Source of the DNA: Nitrososphaerota archaeon | GTDB lineage: Archaea > Thermoproteota > Nitrososphaeria > Nitrososphaerales > Nitrososphaeraceae | Direction: 5' to 3' | NCBI GenBank assembly: GCA_005877075.1 | Contig: VBPX01000035.1 | Coordinates: forward strand, 29,832 to 64,745 | DNA: 34,914 nucleotides | Shown: positions 15,437 to 23,511 of the stretch, piece after piece | How the letters are laid out: each line of letters starts with the position of its first letter | Numbering within the stretch: position 1 is the stretch's first letter | The notes under the pieces: generated by a model | The model's database searches: none | What the model saw: the letters and a program-made list of their open reading frames with translations, nothing else | Told to the model about the DNA's origin: nothing | Position numbers and translations under genes: made by a program

Positions 15437-15459
15437 ATGCAGGACTACCACAAAGATTA

Positions 15460-15888
15460 TTGTCCGGCGGTTTTAGATATCTTGAACACGTTACCGATGC
15501 ATATATTGAAGCGTACGGTGACAGTATTGAAGAGGCTTTTTCCTATGCGGCCAAAGGTATGATCAACGTAATGTTCGAAATTAAGAATATTCATGGGACA
15601 AGTAAGGTTGATCTTCGGGTTGAAGGAGCGGATTATTACGAATTATTATATAGTTGGTTGGAAAAAGTCCATTTACTTATCACAATAGATAGTCAAGTAA
15701 TGGCTAATTTTGAGATAAAGATCTCCAAATTAGACTCGATGTTCCAATTATCAGGATGGGGTATGGTCGAATCAATAGACACTTCAAAACATGGTTATAA
15801 AACTGAAATAAAGGGAATCACCTACCATGCTATGGAGATTCTCCAACAAGACAATCAACATAAGGTCAAATTCATGATAGATCTGTAA
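15460..15888 (+). CDS. Archease
   Basis: About 142 residues from TTG 15460. GFRYLEHVTDAYIEAYGDSI is the archease N-terminus with the metal-binding Asp in HxxD, followed by EEAFSYAAKGMINVMF. GADYYELLYSWLEKVHLLI and EIKGITYHAMEI also match the family; the TYH motif holds another metal-site residue, and the protein ends KVKFMIDL. Archease activates the RtcB RNA ligase for repeated turnover and modulates tRNA methylation. RtcB joins tRNA exons after intron removal, which is relevant to the intron-bearing tRNA in this window. Longer in-frame upstream starts exist but overlap hisS and lack a promoter. Confidence 0.88.
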   Translation: MSGGFRYLEHVTDAYIEAYGDSIEEAFSYAAKGMINVMFEIKNIHGTSKVDLRVEGADYYELLYSWLEKVHLLITIDSQVMANFEIKISKLDSMFQLSGWGMVESIDTSKHGYKTEIKGITYHAMEILQQDNQHKVKFMIDL

Positions 15889-16121
15889 ACGGGAGAAAAA
15901 AAAATGACGAAAAATTAAGTCATACAGAATAGACAAAAATTGGTATTTTTACCTTCTACTTTGTATTATTTAATCATCTATTAATTGTCATATGATTTAG
16001 AAAAAATGAAACCTATTAATACAAAGTCGCAAAGTTTTTGATGATTCTTAATTTATTTTTTTTTGAGTTAGATAAGCGATCTTGGTTTAGTTTAACTTTT
16101 TCAATAGTACTGCATTACAAG

Positions 16122-16130
16122 ATTTAAATA
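16122..16130 (+). promoter_or_regulatory. TATA box of thioredoxin gene
   Basis: ATTTAAATA is centred 29 bp before ATG 16155, predicting a leaderless or near-leaderless mRNA. The rest of 15889-16121 is AT-rich with no gene seen. Confidence 0.5.
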
Positions 16131-16154
16131 TCAATTCCAACGATAATTTGTTAG

Positions 16155-16493
16155 ATGAGTTCAAATTCTAATAAACCAACACTAGTTGAATTATCAGAAA
16201 AAAACTTTGATGAAGTAATTGGTGGCAACAAGCCCGTTCTTGTAGATTTTTGGGCAACGTGGTGTGGCCCATGTCAGTTCATGCTTCCAATCTTTGACAA
16301 GCTTGCAAAAAAGTATGAAGAAAAAGTTATCTTTGGTAGACTGAATGTTGATGATAATCAGGGCGTTGCAATGAGATTTGATGTTTACGCAATTCCCACA
16401 TTCATTGTCTTTATGAATGGAAAACTTGTCGAAAAAGCTGTAGGTGCAGTTGGTGAAAAAGGACTAGAAGGTTTGCTGGAAAAGTATCAATAA
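16155..16493 (+). CDS. trxA: Thioredoxin
   Basis: 112 residues with the thioredoxin fold. VLVDFWATWCGPCQFMLPIF has the redox pair C37 and C40 in WCGPC. The cis-proline segment is YAIPTFIVFMNGK, followed by VGAVGEKGLEGLL. Reduces disulfides in cytosolic proteins. The short Ser/Asn-rich N-terminus is not a signal peptide. It stands alone, tail to tail with infB. Confidence 0.95.
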   Translation: MSSNSNKPTLVELSEKNFDEVIGGNKPVLVDFWATWCGPCQFMLPIFDKLAKKYEEKVIFGRLNVDDNQGVAMRFDVYAIPTFIVFMNGKLVEKAVGAVGEKGLEGLLEKYQ

Positions 16494-16556
16494 TAGGAAT
16501 AGCCCCTCAATTCGAAACTTGTGAAATAGAATTTGATTTAGAATTTTCTTTTGATT

Positions 16557-18341
16557 TTATATATATCCAAATGAAGGATCTAGTTCACGTTTTTTAGATA
16601 AAATGAAATTAAAAATTTCTTGTTCTTCTTCATTGAGTCTATCTAAAAATCTTTCAAGTAATATCCGTGCCTCTTTGCTGTTAAGATCGGTATAAAACAC
16701 ATCACCTTCATTTATTTGTCTTCCAACCGTGGGTTCTTTTATGGATAGTGCTACTTGCGTTCCCTTGGCGGCAACATCTAGATTTTTGCCTTCATTTTGA
16801 ATTTGATGAATTATCCCTATTTTCTTGCCTTTTTCATTCATTACGGAAATCTTTTGCTTCAATTTGCCAATCAAAATTTCAGCACCAAATACAGCAGGAT
16901 TATTTCTTCTAAACACGAATCCCTTTAAAAACTGAAATTTGCAAATGGGTGGTATTTCATTAAAAACAATTGAATCTTCATGGACTTTTTCATATGTTAC
17001 CCATTCAGAGTAACTTCTTACTAAATTATAAATTATCTTTTCATTGAAAATTTTTATTTTTCTTTCAAATGCTTCCCTTTCTGCGTCTTCAAAAATCTTT
17101 ACATTGAATCCAAGAACAACTCCAAGATATCGATCTTTTTCTCTAACTGCAGATGCCGAAAGAACGTCTTTTCGTGTGATATTTCCCAAATCAGCCGATC
17201 TGATTGGTATATTTTCCTTTTTCAAAAGTTCCGTAATCGCTTCAATGGAACCTATTGTATCACATCTTAATATAATTCCGTTTGATTCTGTTTGTATTAT
17301 GGCAGATTTTATCTCAGATGCAATATTTGATTTCAATCTTTCTTCATCATCTTGATTTTTAACAACGTAGAGAGGACTACCAGCAAGGACGCCTTCAAGG
17401 TCTGGCGAAGTTATTTTTAAGCCTGCGGCAGCAATAACGCTATCCACATGTCTAAACTTATCTCTTGGATCTCTCATTTCATCCAGCGGTTTAGGGAGTA
17501 ATAATGCCTTGATTTTCGTAACAGTAACACTATCCTTTTTGGCAACTACGATTCTGTCACCATGCTTAAGTGTACCATCAAGTAGAATAACATTTGCTGA
17601 AGGACCTAATCCTATTTCATCATTTACTTCAAGAACTATACCTTTTGTCTCAGTTTCATGTCGTTCCAATCTCTTAGACATATATTGCTGAGCTAAACCT
17701 ACAAGAACTGCAAGCAATTCAGGTATTCCAGTTCCTTTTACAGCACTTACCGGCACAATAGCCAGTTCCTTTGTAAAATCTTTGACTCGCCAAAAGGCTT
17801 CAGAACTATATCCTAATCGGGACAGAGCACCTACAACATTGTAGACTTTTTCATCTAAATACGTCAAAATTGTTGTGTCTTGAATTTTAAGCTGTTCTGC
17901 AATTAAAATGGAATTGTTTTTTTTCCAACCCGATATTTGATCTATTTTGTTGAGAGCTATCACAAACGGCACTTTCCTGTTCTTTAGTATATCTAAACTT
18001 TCGAGCGTTTGGGCTTCAAGTCCCTTATTAACGTCAACAACAACTATTGCGATATCTGCCGCAGAACCGCCCCGCATACGAAGATTTGCGAACACTTCAT
18101 GACCTGGCGTATCTATTACAAGAAGACCTGGAACTGGATTTTCTGACTTTGCTAGTTTATCAAATAACTTCCCTGTTATTTCCTTGATGGTTTCTATTGG
18201 AAAATAACTGGCACCAATATGTTGGGTTATTCCTCCTACTTCTCTGGATTGTACTGCTGTTCCTCGAATCTTGTCCAGTAGAGATGTTTTACCAGAGTCT
18301 ACATGACCTAATACAACAACAACTGGTTGACGAAGTTTCAC
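16557..18341 (-). CDS. infB: Translation initiation factor aIF5B (IF-2 homologue)
   Basis: 594 residues, start GTG 18341 immediately after the TAA of ndk. G1 is VLGHVDSGKTSLLD, G3 DTPGHEVFANLR, G4 ALNKID; these are followed by domain II (GIVLEVNDEIGLGPSANV), the alpha/beta domain III and domain IV with VFGAEILIGKLKQKI. It lacks the long N-terminal extension of eukaryotic eIF5B, as expected for archaea. It promotes subunit joining and initiator-tRNA placement as a GTPase. Position at the end of L7Ae-S28e-L24e-ndk-infB is the common archaeal order. Confidence 0.95.
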   Translation of the reverse strand: MKLRQPVVVVLGHVDSGKTSLLDKIRGTAVQSREVGGITQHIGASYFPIETIKEITGKLFDKLAKSENPVPGLLVIDTPGHEVFANLRMRGGSAADIAIVVVDVNKGLEAQTLESLDILKNRKVPFVIALNKIDQISGWKKNNSILIAEQLKIQDTTILTYLDEKVYNVVGALSRLGYSSEAFWRVKDFTKELAIVPVSAVKGTGIPELLAVLVGLAQQYMSKRLERHETETKGIVLEVNDEIGLGPSANVILLDGTLKHGDRIVVAKKDSVTVTKIKALLLPKPLDEMRDPRDKFRHVDSVIAAAGLKITSPDLEGVLAGSPLYVVKNQDDEERLKSNIASEIKSAIIQTESNGIILRCDTIGSIEAITELLKKENIPIRSADLGNITRKDVLSASAVREKDRYLGVVLGFNVKIFEDAEREAFERKIKIFNEKIIYNLVRSYSEWVTYEKVHEDSIVFNEIPPICKFQFLKGFVFRRNNPAVFGAEILIGKLKQKISVMNEKGKKIGIIHQIQNEGKNLDVAAKGTQVALSIKEPTVGRQINEGDVFYTDLNSKEARILLERFLDRLNEEEQEIFNFILSKKRELDPSFGYI

Positions 18342-18702
18342 TTAATTAAAAATGATTTTAGACTCTTTTATGAAGCTTTCAGCGGAATCAGAGGCATGGA
18401 TGATGTTATCAGTAAGTCCAATTCCAAAATCTCCCCTTATGGTTCCTGGTAACGCTTCTGTTGATTTTGTGTTTCCAACCATCAATCTTACCGTTGAAAT
18501 GGCATTGTTTCCCTCTAAAATGCATCCCACTGTTTTACTTGAGCAAATGAAAGAAACCAGTTCATCAAAAAAATGCTTATCCTTATGCGATTCATAAAAC
18601 CTTCTTGCTGTATCGACATCAAATTGAAATAATTTTTCCTACAATGCCTTTCTTAAAACCATCGGGTTTTACAACTATGAGGGTTTGTTCTAGGTTAGAC
18701 AT
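18342..18702 (-). pseudogene. ndk: Nucleoside diphosphate kinase, broken by an internal frame-breaking deletion
   Basis: ATG 18702 gives MSNLEQTLIVVKPDGFKKG then IVGKIIS, the normal NDK start, and stops at 18619. The rest lies in another frame: FDVDTARRFYESHKDKHFFD, then CILEGNNAI, PGTIRGDFG and NIIHASDSAES with the catalytic His, ending at 18342 next to infB. Against the family about 15 residues (the 'RFExKGxxIVxxKM' strand) are missing at the junction near 18620-18640, so a deletion of a non-triplet length is indicated. The remaining open C-terminal part from GTG 18530 has 62 codons. NDK makes NTPs from NDPs. Gene order confirms identity. Confidence 0.8.
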
Positions 18703-18715
18703 CTTTATTCCTACT

Positions 18716-18925
18716 TTATTTTTTGACCCTAATTCCGCCTTTAACGTATTTTCGCGTCCATTTCAATTTCCTTGGATCGCGTCTTAACTTGAGGTTTTTC
18801 TTACATTTTGGAGAACATGTCCATTGAATAGATCCATCGTTCTTTATTAGCATCATTCCTTGATCAGTAGGAATATGTTTTCCGCAAAAGAAACAATTAC
18901 GAAGAGAAGTTGCTGCTTTGCTCAA
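18716..18925 (-). CDS. rpl24e: Ribosomal protein L24e (eL24)
   Basis: 69 residues with zinc-binding NCFFCGKHIPTDQGMM and WTCSPKCKKNLKLRRDPRKL, followed by the basic KWTRKYVKGG tail. Large-subunit protein. Lies 13 bp upstream of ndk and 9 bp downstream of S28e, so the cluster is surely one transcript. Confidence 0.95.
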   Translation of the reverse strand: MSKAATSLRNCFFCGKHIPTDQGMMLIKNDGSIQWTCSPKCKKNLKLRRDPRKLKWTRKYVKGGIRVKK

Positions 18926-18934
18926 TTTATATCA

Positions 18935-19150
18935 CTATTTTATTTTTCGAGCCTCTCTTTCAGTTTCTCTCAACATGAGAATATCCTTCATTCTCACGGA
19001 ACCTTTTACATTTCTTGTAAGAATTCTCCCCTTGTCCTTTCCTTCCAAAACTTTGACTCTCACCTGGATTACTTCGCCAGCTATGCCTGTTCTTCCTACT
19101 ATTTGGATAACTTCGGCTGGTGTTATCTTTACTTCAGCGGTTTTACTCAA
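18935..19150 (-). CDS. rps28e: Ribosomal protein S28e (eS28)
   Basis: About 71 residues. [20 protein letters not shown], then [20 protein letters not shown] and [15 protein letters not shown] are diagnostic. I use TTG 19150 (MSKTAEVKI), since an AAGGAG sequence at about 19164-19169 is correctly spaced for it. GTG 19162 overlapping the L7Ae stop (GTGA) is the alternative and would add MILL. Small-subunit protein near the mRNA exit. Confidence 0.94.
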   Translation of the reverse strand: MSKTAEVKITPAEVIQIVGRTGIAGEVIQVRVKVLEGKDKGRILTRNVKGSVRMKDILMLRETEREARKIK

Positions 19151-19158
19151 TAGTAAGA

Positions 19159-19539
19159 TCACTCCTTCTTGTCTTTAATACTAGAAAGTGTTCCAATAAC
19201 TTGGTCAACTATGTGCTGACCTTCTCCTGCATCAATTATTGTTGCAGCAGCGGAGCCAACTTCAATTCCGAGGGATTCACCTAATTGTTGTTTGCTTGGG
19301 ACGAAAATGTATGGAGTACTTCTTTCATCGCAAATAATAGGAATATGTGCAACAACTTCAGGTGGCTGTACATCTTCTGCGATAACTACTAATTTGCCTA
19401 TTCCTCTTTCTATCGCCTTTGTAGTCTCATTGGTTCCCTTTCTAACAGTTCCACTTTGTTTGGCTACTCTAACTGCCTCATATACTGCGTTAACAAGATC
19501 TTTTGGAGTCTCAAATTTTACATAAAACGGTTTACTCAT
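19159..19539 (-). CDS. rpl7ae: Ribosomal protein L7Ae (eL8), kink-turn binding
   Basis: About 126 residues from ATG 19539 ([16 protein letters not shown]); two in-frame starts lie 12 and 15 bp upstream. [20 protein letters not shown] is the RNA-binding helix, and [18 protein letters not shown] with [16 protein letters not shown] completes the fold. In archaea this protein binds kink-turns in 23S rRNA, box C/D and H/ACA guide RNAs and RNase P. Cbf5, its H/ACA partner, is also in the window. First gene of the leftward translation cluster. Confidence 0.95.
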   Translation of the reverse strand: MSKPFYVKFETPKDLVNAVYEAVRVAKQSGTVRKGTNETTKAIERGIGKLVVIAEDVQPPEVVAHIPIICDERSTPYIFVPSKQQLGESLGIEVGSAAATIIDAGEGQHIVDQVIGTLSSIKDKKE

Positions 19540-19550
19540 TTTATAATGCA

Positions 19551-19569
19551 TCACCCATTGGGATCATCT
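19551..19569 (-). promoter_or_regulatory. Possible kink-turn in the leader of the L7Ae gene
   Basis: On the reverse strand AGATGATCCCAATGGGTGA can form a CCC/GGG stem flanked by U-G-A-U and U-G-A. That is the box C/D kink-turn order (tandem G-A pairs plus U-U). The stem on the other side is weak and the three-base loop is short. It sits directly before the L7Ae start and downstream of a TATA-like TTTTTAATA near 19600. Confidence 0.25.
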
Positions 19570-19623
19570 TTAATCTCACTAAATGGAGGTAGAGGCGTAT
19601 TAAAAATGTTGCCGAGCAAAATA

Positions 19624-20997
19624 TTATCTTTCATCTAATGTCTCTCTAACAAGACGTGTATATTCTTGAACCTTGGATTTGATTAGTAATTCATCCGTAG
19701 ATTCTCCATAAATCCTAATCAAAGGTTCAGTTCCACTAGGGCGTAGCATTAGCCAACTTTCTTCGTCAAACCAGATCTTTACACCATCAAGTGTCTCAAC
19801 CTTTTTCGGACTACCATGATTCATAACTTTATTTATTAATTTTTGAGTCAATTCGTTATCGGAACAATGAAATTTAGATTTGTATTGATATACTAAAGGA
19901 AGATCTGAGAATAGTTTCGACAAGGGCCTTTCTTCTGAAGCTAATAAATCTATCATAAGAGCAGTCGTCAATGCGCCATCTCTCACCTGATTTAATTTCC
20001 CGTACATGAAACCCCCGTTTTCCTCCATTCCTATAAGTGCATTTTGCTTTATCATTTCACGGGAGACTTCAACACTGCCGACTTTCGTGTGAATTACTTT
20101 ACAATTTTTTTTCTCTGCAATCTTTGTTAATATTAGGGTAGTGTTTATCGGGCAAACTATTTTCACATTTTGATGCTTATCAGAGATCAAATACTTGGCC
20201 AACAAAGTCCCCGTTTTATCGCCCCAATAGGTGGTTCCATATTCATCACAAAAAATGCATCTATCTCCATCGCCATCATATGCAACACCAAAGTCAGATC
20301 TTGTTTCTTTTGCAACAAAACTCAGTAAATCAAGATTTGATGGTGTTGGTTCAGAGCCTCTTCCTGGAAAATTTCCATCTACTATACCATTAAGTGTTGT
20401 TACGGTACAGCCGAGTCTTTTGGCCAACAATGGCGCAACTAATGCTTGAACGCCATTACCCAAATCCATGGTTATTCTAAATTTCCGCTTCTTGATTTTT
20501 TCTACATTTACTAATTTTAGAACATCCTTGATGTATCTATTAATAATTGTCTCTTCCCTGAAATTTAGACCAATTTTGTCAGAACTAATAAATGATTTAT
20601 TTCTATAGATGCTTTCTACTACTGACTCATCATCTCTTGATAATTCAACTCCGTCTCTAGCAATAGGTTTTACGCCGTTATATTCCGGAGGATTGTGAGA
20701 AGCAGTTATCATGATTCCTCCTTCATAATTACTTGTTTTTGTTGCGTACTGAAGGCAGGGTGTTGGTATGATACCTGCATCTAGGGTATTCAGTCCATTT
20801 GAATCTAAGACTGCAGTAACAATATTAAACATGATATTATTTGAATTTCGACCATCCCGTCCCACTAAAATTGATCCCTCCTTATAATAAGCTGCAAGTG
20901 AATGAGTTACATCGACTAAAAAATCTAGAGTAAGATCTTTTCCAAAAACTCCTCTAATTCCATTAGTACCAAATAGAGGCATATTCTTATTCATCAT
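19624..20997 (-). CDS. glmM: Phosphoglucosamine/phosphohexose mutase
   Basis: 457 residues of the alpha-D-phosphohexomutase family. FGTNGIRG is near residues 9-16; the phosphoserine loop is ITASHNPPEYNG with Ser100. The Mg2+ loop is YDGDGDRCIF, the sugar-binding loop is GMEENGGFM, and the phosphate-binding loop is LMLRPSGTEPLIRIY. Interconverts hexosamine or hexose 6- and 1-phosphates for UDP-sugar and glycan synthesis, linking to the sugar dehydrogenase at the left edge. Archaeal GlmM and ManB are hard to separate by motif; GlmM is preferred because of the FGTNGIRG start and EENGG. Confidence 0.88.
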   Translation of the reverse strand: MMNKNMPLFGTNGIRGVFGKDLTLDFLVDVTHSLAAYYKEGSILVGRDGRNSNNIMFNIVTAVLDSNGLNTLDAGIIPTPCLQYATKTSNYEGGIMITASHNPPEYNGVKPIARDGVELSRDDESVVESIYRNKSFISSDKIGLNFREETIINRYIKDVLKLVNVEKIKKRKFRITMDLGNGVQALVAPLLAKRLGCTVTTLNGIVDGNFPGRGSEPTPSNLDLLSFVAKETRSDFGVAYDGDGDRCIFCDEYGTTYWGDKTGTLLAKYLISDKHQNVKIVCPINTTLILTKIAEKKNCKVIHTKVGSVEVSREMIKQNALIGMEENGGFMYGKLNQVRDGALTTALMIDLLASEERPLSKLFSDLPLVYQYKSKFHCSDNELTQKLINKVMNHGSPKKVETLDGVKIWFDEESWLMLRPSGTEPLIRIYGESTDELLIKSKVQEYTRLVRETLDER

Positions 20998-21102
20998 AAC
21001 TAAACAGCAATATATTCTAAATAATAGATAAATTTGGCCACCTAACTTTCAATAGGCGGACTAATCGATGCGGGGGTTGCCAAGCCAGGTCAACGGCGCA
21101 GG

Positions 21103-21124
21103 TCTCGTTAGAAGCGAGTGCGAA
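21103..21124 (+). other. tRNA intron 1 (22 nt, position 30/31, non-canonical)
   Basis: A relaxed bulge-helix-bulge is visible: CGCA (21097-21100) pairs with TGCG (21119-21122). The 3-nt bulges are GGT and AAG, and the intron helix CTCG/CGAG closes a 7-nt loop. Cutting between the second and third base of each bulge gives exactly CAGG joined to GCTTAG. Confidence 0.75.
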
Positions 21125-21131
21125 GCTTAGA

Positions 21132-21156
21132 ATGAATATCATTCGGATCTCCTACA
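21132..21156 (+). other. tRNA intron 2 (about 25 nt, canonical position 37/38)
   Basis: Needed to bring T38-CCCTG next to CTTAGA. The interior can form GAAT/ATTC, and TAG can pair with CTA, but a textbook bulge-helix-bulge is not seen, so the exact ends may shift by a base or so. Confidence 0.6.
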
Positions 21157-21331
21157 TCCCTGTTCCTTAGGGATCCGTGGGTTCAAATCCCACCCCCCGC
21201 ACACAAATATTAAGATAAATTTCTTATCTGGTGCGGTGAAACTTTTCTTGTTTCATTGCATTGTCATTGCATTAAAAATAGGTCTCAGTTTACAGCATAA
21301 CGATTAAATTTTTTATCGAATATTTACGAAA

Positions 21332-21523
21332 TCAAAAACTACATAATTTTTTGTGTTTTTCATCATGAAAATGAATGTCACAAAAATCTCCATTACACGT
21401 ATAGCAGTGCCATCCAGAAAGTGTGTAGCATACCGAACACTTTCTTGTCGGGTTATTATAATCAAAGTCCTTTCTCGATTTCTTGAAAATTTTTTGTTTC
21501 TGTTCTGGACTCATTTCTTGCAA
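21332..21523 (-). CDS. Small zinc-finger protein (HIT/B-box-like Cys/His spacing)
   Basis: Up to 63 residues (TTG 21523) or 60 from ATG 21514. A basic N-terminal part (KKSRKDFDYNNPTRK) precedes CSVCYTLSGWHCYTC, then NGDFCDIHFHDEKHKKLC. Eight or more Cys/His residues in CxxC...CxxC...CxxH...HxxxC order are enough for two zinc ions in a cross-brace. Small treble-clef/HIT-type fingers often mediate protein contacts; no specific role can be given. It stands alone between the tRNA and purU. Confidence 0.6.
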   Translation of the reverse strand: MQEMSPEQKQKIFKKSRKDFDYNNPTRKCSVCYTLSGWHCYTCNGDFCDIHFHDEKHKKLCSF

Positions 21524-21688
21524 ACCAAATTGTAAAGAGAAATCACAAATATCATATCTATACTAATTTGTTGGACATAAATTCACTAAAAGTGTATTTA
21601 TCATCGCTTTAGAATTGAAATCAAGTTATTTAAGTATTAGGATTTTTAGAATCCTTTATTTTTGAGGGTTTACAATCGATCGTATATC

Positions 21689-22582
21689 ATGAAGATGAAC
21701 GATAGAATTTTGGTTGAGGTAACAGTTGTCGGTAAAGATAGAAAAGGTGTGGTTGCTGATGTAACACATTTCATTTTTAAGAATGACGGAAACATTGAAC
21801 AAATAAATCAAAATGTTATCAACGGGTTGTTTGGAATGCAACTAGAAGCATCATTCTATCATTATAATTTTAATAAAAAATTATTTGATACCGAACTAAA
21901 AACTCTAGCAAAAAAATTAAGCATGGAGGTAAAAATCCACTATCAAGAACCTAAAAGATTAAAGAACATTGCAATTTTTGTTAGCAAAGAAAGTCATTGC
22001 CTGCTTAAATTGTTAGATGCTAAAGTATCTGGAAAAATAAAAGCAAATATTGTTGTAATAATAGGAAGTGAAAATACAAATAATACTATTGCAAAAAAAT
22101 ACCATATTCCGTTTTATCATATAGTACACTCGATGCAAACAGATGCAGAAAATGAAATACTTGACATAATGGATCGCTACAATGTCGATATAATAGTATT
22201 GGGAAGATACATGAGGATACTAACTCCAAATTTTGTCTGGAGATACCCTGATAGGATAATTAATATTCATCCGTCACTATTGCCTGCATTTCCAGGGGCA
22301 TATGCATATGTCCAAGCTTACGAGAGAGGAGCAAAAATCGTTGGATGTACTGCTCATTTTGTTACAGAAGATCTTGATCAAGGACCAATTATCTGTCAAG
22401 AGTCATTTAGGGTTGGACAAAAAGATACTGTAGATTCAATTAAGGAAAGAGGACGGAAACTAGAAGCAGTAACATTGCTAGAAGCAGTAACGCTATATTT
22501 GCAAAACCGTATAGAAGTTAACTGGGGGCGGGTTGTCATTAATGATCATGCGGCGGATATTGCAACCAAAAAGAAGTCATAA
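21689..22582 (+). CDS. purU: Formyltetrahydrofolate deformylase
   Basis: About 297 residues from ATG 21689; TTG 21662 is an alternative. The N-terminal ACT domain (ILVEVTVVGKDRKGVVADVT) is followed by a linker and a formyltransferase-fold domain. LGRYMRILTPNFV, INIHPSLLPAFPGA and GCTAHFVTEDLDQGPII contain the His and Asp of the Asn-His-Asp catalytic set. Hydrolyses 10-formyl-THF to THF and formate. The C-terminal helix has a perfect in-frame repeat of LEAVTL (18-bp units at 22460-22495), yet family length is unchanged. 66 bp upstream of the ArfB-type gene. Confidence 0.88.
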   Translation: MKMNDRILVEVTVVGKDRKGVVADVTHFIFKNDGNIEQINQNVINGLFGMQLEASFYHYNFNKKLFDTELKTLAKKLSMEVKIHYQEPKRLKNIAIFVSKESHCLLKLLDAKVSGKIKANIVVIIGSENTNNTIAKKYHIPFYHIVHSMQTDAENEILDIMDRYNVDIIVLGRYMRILTPNFVWRYPDRIINIHPSLLPAFPGAYAYVQAYERGAKIVGCTAHFVTEDLDQGPIICQESFRVGQKDTVDSIKERGRKLEAVTLLEAVTLYLQNRIEVNWGRVVINDHAADIATKKKS

Positions 22583-22648
22583 CTTACACATTGAAGATTT
22601 GTTTTATTAGTTTAATAACTCATTTGAATATGAATATGTGTAATATTA

Positions 22649-23350
22649 ATGTCCATATATAATCTCGGTAATGATGAAATAAAAAACAACAAAAGGAGAA
22701 TAATAATCCCAGTAGGCTCATTAGAACAACATGGACCACATCTTCCAATAACTACTGATTCAATAATTGCAGAGTATTTAGCGAATCAAATTTCAAAGAA
22801 AATTTCATCTTATGTTCTGCCAGTTATTCCTTATGGAGTATCATTTGAACACAAACCATTTTTCAATATTTCATTAAGCAATGATCTACTTTCAGATCTT
22901 TTGACTCAGATATGTATTTCACTGGGAGAAAATGGTTTTAATTATGTAATTATCCTAAACGGACATCACGGTAATATGGGAGTTTTGCAATATGTTCCTC
23001 AAAAAGTAAGACACTTTAACGAAAAATTAAGTGTATTTGGAATCAACTATTGGCAGTTAATTGAAAGGGAATTTGACCACGCTGGGTATGTAGAAACTTC
23101 TTTGATGCTGGCAATCAAACCTAATCTAGTTCACATGGATAAAGCCAAAAAAGGCTACGTCGATGATAAGAAGTTACATTCAACATATTCGATCTTCATG
23201 AATAATCCATCGTCTTTTAAGATAACAAAAAATGGCATTTGGGGTGATCCAACAAAAGCAACTAAACAGGAAGGAGAAAAAATAATTTCAGTTACACTAA
23301 AGAATCTTTTAAGATCAATAAAAGAACTTGATGAACTTTCTGATTTATAG
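22649..23350 (+). CDS. arfB: Creatininase-family amidohydrolase, likely FAPy (riboflavin/F420 pathway) deformylase
   Basis: 233 residues. IIIPVGSLEQHGPHLPITTD supplies the family's Glu-His and Asp metal ligands, ILNGHHGNMG another His pair, and DHAGYVETSLML the late Glu. Creatininase-fold enzymes in archaea include ArfB, which removes formate from the product of GTP cyclohydrolase III on the way to riboflavin and F420. MftE-like peptidases and creatininase itself share the fold. ArfB is favoured because AOA-type archaea make F420 and lack creatine metabolism; this is inference. Confidence 0.75.
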   Translation: MSIYNLGNDEIKNNKRRIIIPVGSLEQHGPHLPITTDSIIAEYLANQISKKISSYVLPVIPYGVSFEHKPFFNISLSNDLLSDLLTQICISLGENGFNYVIILNGHHGNMGVLQYVPQKVRHFNEKLSVFGINYWQLIEREFDHAGYVETSLMLAIKPNLVHMDKAKKGYVDDKKLHSTYSIFMNNPSSFKITKNGIWGDPTKATKQEGEKIISVTLKNLLRSIKELDELSDL

Positions 23351-23511
23351 ATGTGTTTTCCAATTTAAAATATTGTTTATGAAATTAGTAAAAATATAGC
23401 ATAATCGTGAAATACAATTAGATCTTAAAATTATTTCTGCGTAAAATTCTATGTCGTACTGTTAACTTTAATATAGACCTTCATTGAGCAATAACATAGG
23501 TAGTGAAGTAG

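Larger units (their letters stand above)
21070..21201 (+). tRNA. tRNA-Leu(UAG), class II, with two probable introns
   Basis: Acceptor GCGGGGG (21070-21076) pairs with CCCCCGC (21194-21200), discriminator A at 21201, CCA not encoded. The D arm is GCC...GGC, the variable arm TTCC-TTA-GGGA, and the T arm GTGGG-TTCAAAT-CCCAC. Removing 21103-21124 and 21132-21156 leaves an 85-nt RNA with a perfect anticodon arm CAGGG-CTTAGAT-CCCTG and anticodon TAG (21128-21130). Without removal no 5-bp anticodon stem forms. Leu is read from the class II shape and the TAG anticodon. Confidence 0.9.

Noticed and set aside
15241-15459. Longer archease starting at 15241
   Set aside because: The extension is antisense to hisS, lacks family similarity, and a TATA box is correctly placed for TTG 15460.
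19292-19525. Antisense reading frame over the L7Ae gene
   Set aside because: It is a mirror of a strongly conserved ribosomal protein gene, with no promoter or motif of its own.
21104-21118. CTCG-TTAGAAG-CGAG as the anticodon stem-loop of the tRNA
   Set aside because: Its 7-base loop would put AGA after the conserved T33, an anticodon not expected in archaea, and it leaves the CAGG/CCCTG stem unexplained. It fits as the hairpin of intron 1.
22460-22495. 18-bp tandem duplication in purU as an insertion
   Set aside because: The repeat LEAVTL-LEAVTL is in frame and the helix has the usual family length, so it is a sequence coincidence or conversion, not a length change.
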